Assembly (NCBI RefSeq): GCF_010389155.1
Contig: NC_057764.1
Span: 558,001 to 622,000 of the forward strand
Length of the DNA stretch: 64,000 nt
Direction: 5' to 3'
Origin: Erigeron canadensis
Lineage: Eukaryota > Streptophyta > Magnoliopsida > Asterales > Asteraceae
Within the stretch, counting starts at the first letter, position 1; each line of letters opens with the position of its first letter. The position numbers were made by a program, and so were the translations under genes. The notes under the pieces are model-generated. The model had not been told where the DNA came from, searched no databases, and was given only the letters and a program-made list of their open reading frames with translations. Positions 55,662-64,000 of the stretch are shown piece after piece.

Positions 55662-56439
55662 TAAGGCTGTAAACGGTTCGGTTCGGTTAGGTAGAAATAT
55701 CGAATCGTTTTTCGGGTTTTGGTTCGGTTTGGTTAGCTAGAAATTTTGAACCGTTAATTTTGGTTATCCGAAAAAGTCGGTTAATTTCGGTTTTATTTTC
55801 GGTTAACCATTTATTAAAGTTATGCTAATATAAAGTTTAAGTTTTCAATTATAATAATCAATTTACATTGTATTAATTAAATTTTCTATGTATAATAGGA
55901 CATTTAACTACATTAGTATTTTGTTTTATAAATAAATATACATTACATCTAATTTTGAATTACTTTTTTCTATGCAATGCAAGTTTCTATTTAAAAATAT
56001 CACGATTTACTACTTAAAATGTCTTTTATATGATAGTATTAATATTTTAGATAAATATTTTAAACAAACTTAACAACTTTTTTTTAAAAAGAGTATATAT
56101 ATAAAATTACTTAGAATATTCAAAACTAATCATAGATTGTGAAAGGAAATTAGTAAAATTGTTAATATTTTAGGCAACAAACACAAAAATTTAGCTAAAT
56201 AGATTTGTAAATGATATATTCATGTAATACATATATGTGTAAATATACATATATATGATTATATGTAGGTATATAACAAAATTCGGTTAACCGCGGCTAA
56301 TGAATATTGAAAATCGTAACCGAACCGTTACACATCAGTTTTTTTGTTTTCGGTTTTTTCGAGTTTCGGTTTTTTCGGGTTTCGGATCACGTGCTTCGGA
56401 CCGGTTTTTCGGTTTTCCGGTTCATTTCTTACCCCCCTA
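55662..56439. mobile_element. Non-autonomous hAT element A, perfect 8-bp duplication
   Basis: The 778-bp element has ends TAAGGCTGTAA and TTACCCCCCTA (imperfect 11-bp inverted repeats), flanked by ATGGTGGT on both sides (55654-55661, 56440-56447). An 8-bp duplication is diagnostic of hAT-type insertion. Subterminal regions are packed with CGGTTCGGTT and CGGTTTTTTCGG motifs, the middle is AT-rich, and there is no coding capacity. A truncated relative lies at 28985-29345. Confidence 0.85.
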
Positions 56440-56470
56440 ATGGTGGTTGACAAACCAGTGCTGTTGGGGA

Positions 56471-57364
56471 TAGAGGTGCACAAAAAAATCGGTTAACCTA
56501 ACCGACCCGTTCAAAAACCGGTTACTAGCCGATTTGTACTGTACCAGTTATAAGTTATTATAAACCGTAGATTAGTAACCGATCATCACTTTCAAAACAA
56601 GAACAGATTATTAACTGGTTATACGTTAACTGGTTTTTTTTATACTAAAATTAACCTATAACTGGTTAAGCTATATATTATTAATAATGTTTATAATATT
56701 TATATATATCAACACCACACTGTCTTGTTTCCATCTTTCTGCTAGGTTTTTGTTTCATAATGCTATTGCTGCTAGGTTCGGCATGTTTATGTTTTTGGAT
56801 CAATTAGCTTTCTGTTTAATGTTCTGTCTTGTTTTTGTTAGTTTGATGCTACTGCTGCTACTTTTCTAGTTTCTATTTTAGTTGGTTTGTTTAGTTTGCT
56901 TTTGCTACTGCCGCTGTCTTGTTTCTGTTAGTTTGATGTTCTGTTGGTCGACTTGTGCCTACTAGCAATATATTATGCTTACTGCTACTACCAAGTATAT
57001 TGCACCTTGTTCTGTTTAGTTTGTTTACTGAGTACTAGTTATGCTTACTGTCCTGTTTAGTTTTGTTATATACATTGCACCTTATATATTGTTTCTGTTG
57101 TGTTTATGTTATAAATTCTGCTGCCATTCGATCTTTGTTAAAGTTCTATATAGTATTCTCCTTCAATTAATAATAATCGAAAATAGGTTAACCTACTTCG
57201 GTTAATCGGTTTTTTTAACCATAATCGGTTACCCTAGTTAAAGTTTTTCCATATACTAACCGGTTATTAACCGATATAGGTTAACCGTTTTTTGAAAAAA
57301 AAATAACCGGTTTCGGTTACTAAAAAAAATAACCGCAACCAGTTAACCTATATTTGCACCTCTA
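56471..57364. mobile_element. Non-autonomous hAT element B, perfect 8-bp duplication
   Basis: The 894-bp element has inverted ends TAGAGGTGCACAA and TTTGCACCTCTA, flanked by GTTGGGGA on both sides (56463-56470, 57365-57372). Subterminal regions carry CGGTTAACC and AACCGGTTA motifs in inverted arrangement. The middle (about 56690-57130) is T-rich with TGTTTAGTTTG repeats and no gene. It lies 15 bp from the duplication of element A. Confidence 0.88.
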
Positions 57365-57372
57365 GTTGGGGA

Positions 57373-58906
57373 GCCTTTCATCGAGAAGAAAAAAGAAATC
57401 TTTTGTGACACATTTTTTTTAATATGATTTTTGTTAGAGGACGTATTTATTTGATATATTTAATATGTATTCAGTTTCATAGAATTTATCCAAGTGTCTA
57501 TGTCTTCATGTTTTTTTTTAAAATTTATTTTATTATATACGTCTGTTTTATTTTTTTTCCATGTTTTTAGAAAAAAACTAAAATATTAAAAAAACGATAA
57601 TAATTAAAACATTTGTAAATAAAGATGTTTGTATAAACTCTTAGTGGATATTTTTTAACATCCGCACATCGTACGAGTATAAAACCTAATTTGAATATAA
57701 ATTAATTAGAGTAGATATGTCCAAATAATTTAACTTTCCATATATGTTTAGTTTGGAAAATGACATTTCCACGTCATGTGGGGAACAATCCTACTCATAG
57801 ACTACAAAATGAAGTTGTATTTTTCCATTGGAGACAATTATTATTTTCGAATTTTACATATATATTTTCAACTTTCACTATTATTTGGCTGGTTGAAATT
57901 ATATGATATTTTGTCTAGTTCTACATCAGACCGATACTGATGACCTTTTGAAACAAATGTCTTTTTTTTTTCCCCTTTAATTATTACTTAATAAAAGTAC
58001 AATCTACATATTGAGAAAATGAAATATCAACGGAATTGTGTGTGTAAGTACAGTAAATTATATATGTAATCAAAGGTTATGTTAATTGTCGTCAAATTAT
58101 ATCTGTGAGTTGTGTGTGTCTTGTGAAAGTAAAATGAACATTCATTCATATATCACACTCACTTAATGATAATGTTGGAATTCCATTATCCATTACATAT
58201 ATATGTATGTATGTACGAGTACTTTTTTATGTTTGGTAAGAAAAAAAAAAGGAGCTGAGGGACCTTTTATCGCATCTATTTTAGTAAAAGATCGAGATAA
58301 TGTTGAGTAGAATTGATCGAGCTTCAGTTGGAATCTTATCTGTAAAGAGTGTATATGGTACGGATGGGCCGTTAGAATAAGTTGTACCTCAAGCTCATAC
58401 AGCGTAAACCACACCGTTCTACTAGATAGAAATTTTGGTTGGAGAGCACGACGGGAAAATTAAGCAAGTAGTTAGTAACTTAATTAGTGGCGTGGCTTTC
58501 TTAAGCTCAAGCTTATTGGGTGTTATGAATGAGCTGGGTGTCTATATATATATATACACAACATAAGTTCTATATATATACTAATATACTAGTACAAAAT
58601 ACAAACAGAGCAGATTGTTAGATCAATGTCTTGTATATATATTTTTGATATTTTATTTGATGCTAGCTAGCTAGTGTTTTCGGTTCTCTTAAATTCCTGA
58701 GTCGGTAAGTATCACTAGCTAGTTTTAACTAAAGACTTTTATGCTAGCTACCTAGCTAGCTAGTATGTAAAAGTTGGGTCCCTCTATTCCATATCCGAAT
58801 TATCATTGGAGCAAACTTCCCCACTTGCAACTTCATATAGCACTTCCAGCCAGCAAATTAAGCAATTCAGTATTAATTAGCTATTTAGTTTCAACACATA
58901 TTATAC
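57373..58906. promoter_or_regulatory. Upstream region of the SPL gene
   Basis: No gene was seen. Near the gene are TATATATATATACAC (about 58544) and TCTATATATATAC (about 58570), which could serve as TATA elements, and clustered GCTAGCTAGCTAG runs (58665, 58743). The 5' UTR probably starts around 58590-58620. Exact promoter elements cannot be fixed from sequence. Confidence 0.4.
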
Positions 58907-61467
58907 ATGGAGTGGGATTGGGAAAACAAGCATGAAGAAATATATATGATGGCCTCATCAAAAGTTATTACAAGTAGTACTCCAACGAAACTACAACCGA
59001 CCACATGGAAAGAAACCGATGGCTTTTTTAGTCTATCGGGCGTTGATGTTGGTGGCAGCAGAGGGTCGGGCTCTGATGTGGGCTACAAGTCATCAACGAA
59101 AAGCTCAATCTCGGCTTCAACTGGCTCTTCGATCATCAACAAGCAGGAGAGCATTAAAGTTTCACCTGGTGGATTTGGAGATGTTTCCAATTACACTTGC
59201 AGCAAAAGTAGTAATACAGATCAGTTTGAGATCAGTTGTCCAATATTATTGGAGGCTTTAGGTAGCTCTAGTAGTACTGAACCATTTATCGGTTTAAGAC
59301 TTGGCAAGAGGACTTACTTTGAGAATACTTTTGCTGCCACGAGTAACTCTAAAACAACATCTCTGACGACAGCAAAGAAAGCAAGATCATCATCATCATC
59401 ATCTTGCCTGATGAATCCTATTCCGCGTTGTCAAGTGGAAGGGTGTGATCTTGATCTCTCATCTTCCAAGGAATACCATCGGAAACATAGAGTTTGTGAA
59501 AACCATGCCAAGTTTCCTAGAGTTGTTGTAAGCGGTCTTGAACGTCGGTTTTGCCAGCAGTGTAGCAGGTGATCCAGCTTAATCTGAAATATCGTTTTCC
59601 ATGGCTCTACCTCATATAACATGAAAAATGTTGGTCTATTTTTGTTCGAGTTTTTCACCTGATGTATAATTATTGGTTTTTAAATGATTGGCATAGGTTT
59701 CATAGTTTGTCAGAGTTCGACGAGAAGAAGCGTAGCTGTCGTCGACGGCTTTCTGATCACAATGCACGACGCCGGAAGCCACAGCAGGAGACCATCCAGT
59801 TTAATTCAACAAACCTATCTTCAACGATTTATGGTACTATACATGATTTCTTTTGGAGTTGTTCATTATTATGTGTTGTCATATCTTCTGATCACAGAGG
59901 ATTTGGTTTTTAACAACAGTGTATGACATGTATTTTTGCATCTGGTATGTCATTCCCAAATGTACTTAATTGACATATGCAGGTCAAAGACAACACTTGA
60001 GTTTTGCTTTAAACAATGTCCCTGTGGTTCAAAGTAGACCTGTTATAAGTTCTACATGTGAAAACTCATTGACCTTCACTAACTCGGTTTCTAAAAGGAA
60101 AGCCGACAAATCTGGAGTCCTCGCTAGTGTATCTCATTCACTCGGTGTGCAGTTGCCAAATGCTGTAAACATGCCTACTATTGCTTTCAATAAGCCAGTG
60201 CCTTCCAAGAGAACCAAAGTTGAGGTCCTTGATCAAGGTATGTAATATGTTTTCTAGCTTATTTTACAAGTTCTCTGTATGATTACCGTGTTACCTCAGA
60301 GTTGTCATATTATGCGTAAAATATTAGTAATGAAATCAGACCAAAACATGAAAATTCATAAACTGTGACAACCAAAATTGTTTTATGCATGACTCTTGGC
60401 TATTACTAAGTTTTGTGATGTTTGACGGTTCATACCAATAACCAGAAGTGGCAAAATGGGTGGTTTTGATGGGTTAGGTAACATATCAAAATGTGGTTGG
60501 TTCAAAATTTGGAAATTTTGCAGAGGTAGGTCCACAACACTTTTTTTTCCCCAAATCCTCTAAATTTATCTTAAATACTATGTAGAATACAATCACTCAA
60601 AATTTATTATCATTATTATTATTATTATTATCATTATTATTATTATTATTATTGCAAAATTACAATAGTAATCTAATATTTTGAATAAAGTTGTTAAGGC
60701 CGCCTCTCCTTATAACACCCTACTTCTAATCCACTTCTTCCACTATTCATCACTTCTAGACGCACCAAGAACACCCTCTCCTTATAACCCCCACTTCTTC
60801 CCCTCACATCATCTTTTCGGGCCCCACTTTCCTTCACAAAACGTGCGTCTAATATTAGAAGTAAGCACCAGACGTCGGTGTAGACGCGGCTGGTGCTTAT
60901 AGCGTCTTCACCTTTTGGTGCGTCGGACACGGCCAAGACGCAAGGACGAAGTATTATAAGGATCGGCCTAAGAGGTTGTATGCATTACAATTACATGTTA
61001 GACAGCTTTTGACCCATTTCTTTTAAGATTTATTTGACCCAATAGAAATAAGTACATAAATCAAGACATTTATATTAGTTAACCTGATTTTGAGATGACT
61101 TCTTTCCAACGCAGGTTTCAAGGAATCCTTGTCTCCCAATGTAGACGTGCTCGACATTCGTCGTGCTCTCTCTCTTCTGTCAAACAACTCATGGGGTCTG
61201 TACGAGCCAGATTTAACTGTGCTTGACCAACCCCATCCCTTGCATCCGGATAATCCGGCCATGGTTCCACACGGAATGCAATCTGTTCCTCAAAGCTTGC
61301 CACTTTCATCACCAAATTACTGGCAAATTGAGCAACAATCCATTGATCCCCATATTCATGCCTTACCTGCCAAGCCCAGCAATCCATCCAACAACCAGTA
61401 TCAAGAATTTCAGCTTTTTAATCGCTTTTATTCCAACCCAATGGATGAAATTCTGAAACCTCAATGA
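58907..61467 (+). CDS. SPL: SBP-box transcription factor (SPL2/10/11 clade), miR156 target
   Basis: Four exons (58907-59568, 59697-59833, 59983-60237, 61115-61467), all GT-AG, totalling 1407 nt (468 aa). The protein begins MEWDWENK, and the N-terminal part holds a Ser-rich region and the clade motif [11 protein letters not shown]. The SBP DNA-binding domain (about residues 175-250) has its zinc ligands in [29 protein letters not shown] and RSCRRRL. The bipartite nuclear signal [18 protein letters not shown] overlaps its second zinc site. The domain is split by intron 1 after CQQCSR, as usual in the family. The C-terminal exon encodes ALSLLS at residues 369-374 over the miR156 site. The start motif, RTY block and exon layout fit the SPL2/10/11 group better than SPL6 or SPL13, but the exact orthologue is not resolved. 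Its role is developmental timing and shoot or leaf patterning. Confidence 0.93.
60602..60653. repeat. (ATT)n microsatellite in SPL intron 3
   Basis: About 17 trinucleotide units of ATT with two ATC interruptions, in the 877-bp third intron. Confidence 0.9.
60698..60968. mobile_element. Tourist-like MITE in SPL intron 3
   Basis: The 271-bp element is GC-richer than the intron. Its ends are GGCCGCCTCTCCTTATAA and, on the complement of the right end, GGCCGATCCTTATAA. Flanks are TAA on both sides (60695-60697, 60969-60971). TAA duplication and a GGCC start fit PIF/Harbinger (Tourist). Subterminal GGTGCTTA/TAAGCACC and AGACGC motifs repeat inside. Confidence 0.8.
61163..61182 (+). promoter_or_regulatory. 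miR156/157 target site in the SPL coding sequence
   Basis: The 20-nt site GTGCTCTCTCTCTTCTGTCA in exon 4 is complementary to miR156 with one mismatch (position 14 from the miRNA 5' end). It is read in the frame encoding ALSLLS. This is the standard site conserved in miR156-regulated SPL genes, placing this gene under juvenile-phase repression. Confidence 0.95.
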
Positions 61468-64000
61468 CTTCCAATATTTAATGGTAAGCAAGTTCTTTTA
61501 TCAAATCAAAGATTTTGTGTGATTAGGTGTAAGGACCCAGAGCTGATTTTTAGGGCTTGCCCTCAATAATTAATCGTAGATATTCAATAGTTCATGTGTG
61601 ATTAAAAATGTTTTGGTTGAGCATATTGCATACTTTTTCTGTAGTCTTAGCTTGTAACTACATCTACTTATTATCAGTCATGAAACTACCTTGCTAAGGC
61701 ATAACTTTTCTCCTCTTTTCATAAATTCCTATTATTTCTTGAGTACTATAACATGTTCTAATATGCTTTTGGTGGCGCCGTGATAATTAGTGCATCTGTG
61801 TCCTTAAATGTACCACTTAACCGTGTCATATTAATCGTTGTCACACAACTTAAACGGCGGAAAATGGGCCCCTCTGTTTAATTGTAGACATTGTAATCGT
61901 GATCAAGAGTTCATAAACTAGAAACCATGGTCCATAATGTCACGGATCGTCTAGTTTAGCCAAATTACCTTTGGTCCCTTGTTCACGCAACAGAGACTTG
62001 ATAGGTAACTTTACGGGCAACCCCATATGCAATTGTTAGCTCTTCAGAAGAGGTGTATGACGTTACTCAAGACGGCCGGGGTAGTCGGTATGTAACCTAA
62101 TGTTGTTTAACATACAAACTTAAGACCTGTCGGTTAATCAGTGCAACTTCCAAAACATTTGGACACTTATATATATCATGTATGTATAATTGAACACAAC
62201 TGAAAGATATGGGCAATTGGAAACATGATCACATGTATAACATAAATGCATACTGTACATATCAAGACAATGGTAAGGTTGGTGCCAAAAGCTGATAGAT
62301 CATTAAAGATTTGATGATGGTTGAGACCACTATCATTGTCGCATTCAACTCCACACATAATGTAAGTGGTCCTTAGCTGCATCATGGTGCAGACAAAGTG
62401 GTGATCAGATCTTAGCATGTTCTTGAGTTCGACAAATCAAGAGTTTGTCTTGAACAATGAATCCAGAGAGGCAAGCTTTCCAAAACGTGACTGTCTATTT
62501 GGTGTCATGCTCGACTAACCAGCTACTTCAAATTTTAGATCTAGCACAAAGTTTTTTGTTATATTTATTTATCTTTTGTAAAGCAAATAGGAATATTGAT
62601 TAAGATTATGTTAGAAAATCTTTGTTTGATACATTCGATTTGGCCATGTTAAAACCACAAAGTAGTTGACCAAAGAACTTTGTCGAGTTCATTGGTCAAG
62701 TAACTTATTTTGCATTAGTACGATATAACCAAAGAATAATGTGGGAAGCTCATAGTCTAGGTTCACGTGCATTACAGGTTGGGCTTGGGGCGATTAAACC
62801 AAACTGAATATGAGACTTTTGTCGGGAAAATATTCATTTACTCGTATGATATATCTGTTGTGTTATTGTCATTTCAGATTAACGGAAAACAATAAATACG
62901 TGAATCTTTTTTGGCAACCCAAAAAAAATCCACTTATTTGGTAAGTTTCAGGTAGCTACACAACTTTAAGGGACACATAAAAATATCGTAATTGACCATA
63001 TGTCATGATTCATAAAAGTTGGTTAATTGATATTCAATTGTCACCCTGATTTTCCTAAACACGTCTCTCAAAAGGCGTAACCCTATCACCCCTATTGACC
63101 TGGGTCGCCTCAATAGATTTGTCTTTAGAAAAGTAAAGATTAATGACAAGAAAGTAAACCTTTCTATATATCCTAAGAAAGGATTGAGATTCTTTAAAGT
63201 TGAAACCAACTTTATTTGTAAAGTTGAGATTCTTGAACTTTATATTAAAATTAAAAGTCAAGATTCAAATATGAGTTTTAAATTTTAACCCTTCATTCTA
63301 ATCCAAAAGTCATGATCAACATTCGGGACAGCCCTAGATATGATTACTATAGAGGGCGTCTTCACTTAACTTCATGTCACGTCCTCATTACACATAGCTC
63401 ACTCACTCGACCCTTTCTTCACTTTTGATACTAATGTGGTTGCACACACATCACTCATTCACACCTACCCCTTATATCACTGGATAGTGAATACACATTA
63501 AAAAGCTACGAGATTTATTAAGATAATATTGTATTTCTAGCTTAAAAAATATATTTTTGTTAATGCAATTTAAGGAGACGTTGATAAAATAAAGGATGAA
63601 GAAAATACAAATAGTTAAGATAAAATTGTCTATTTTAAGACAAATATCTCAAAATGCAATCAACTATAACTATACATTTGGTTACATTTTCGGGGTACTT
63701 CACCCTTTAAAAAAGGTTAGGTGTAGTGTAACTCTTACTTCAAACTACAACTCTACAAGTAGTGGTAATAGTATAGTTAAAGTAACAAAAAGCATTCAAA
63801 AACTAAAATGTAACTATACACCAGTAACTTTGATATTGTGTTTCCAAATATTTTGGGATAGATGGATTGACGTACAGTATAACAATATAATATAATCTGA
63901 TTCATTTTCTAAAGATTTATGGCATAAATCATTTTGTGTTGTACATGAATACAACGGTTTTTCTAGCAAGTACATTACATAGTACATGACTATAGTAACT
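61468..64000. other. SPL 3' region and gene-free end of window
   Basis: GTAAGC at 61482, 14 bases after the stop codon, could be a 3' UTR intron donor, but no clear acceptor was chosen. Beyond the likely 3' UTR no coding or RNA gene was recognised. About 63172-63310 contains AAGGATTGAGATTCTTTAAA and AAAGTCAAGATTC, which resemble the MITE family of CAMTA4 intron 11 with the right end missing. Confidence 0.45.

Overview
This is nuclear DNA from a flowering plant. It is AT-rich, its genes have GT-AG introns, and every recognised protein belongs to a land-plant family. The dense mix of hAT, Helitron-like, MITE, SINE and TGTAACATYC-type LTR sequences, together with SINEs carrying (GTT)n tails, suggests an asterid eudicot. 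Asteraceae is my best guess, but that is an inference from repeat style and not from a diagnostic gene.

Layout. A small two-exon minus-strand gene of unknown function is proposed at 236-654. Repeat-rich sequence follows, holding a DUF3339 micro-membrane protein gene on the minus strand (6928-7140), a SINE with a 20-bp target duplication (6315-6491) and a broken coding-like relic near 8.4 kb. From 10.7 to 16.7 kb there are only transposon remnants. CAMTA4, a 13-exon calmodulin-binding transcription factor, runs from 17073 to 25961. A two-exon gene for a single-pass membrane protein of unknown function follows at 26946-28509. From 29 to 38 kb lie more transposons, including a 2.8-kb antisense solo LTR inside an older repeat and a roughly 1-kb direct duplication that preserves empty sites for several insertions. 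A DnaJ/DUF3444 co-chaperone gene with an uninterrupted CDS is at 39967-42120. From 42 to 57.4 kb there are again transposons, notably a three-level nest of LTR elements (47256-53284) and two adjacent hAT-type elements (55662-57364). An SBP-box (SPL) gene with a miR156 target site is at 58907-61467, and the last 2.5 kb shows no gene.

The genes are independent plant transcription units, not an operon or pathway. CAMTA4 and SPL are transcription factors (calcium/calmodulin signalling and miR156-timed development). The DnaJ protein is a probable nuclear or cytosolic co-chaperone. The two small membrane proteins have no established function. I found no tRNA, rRNA or CRISPR locus. The most informative structure is the insertion history: target-site duplications can be read directly at many elements, and internal paralogues supply pre-insertion sites for some of them.
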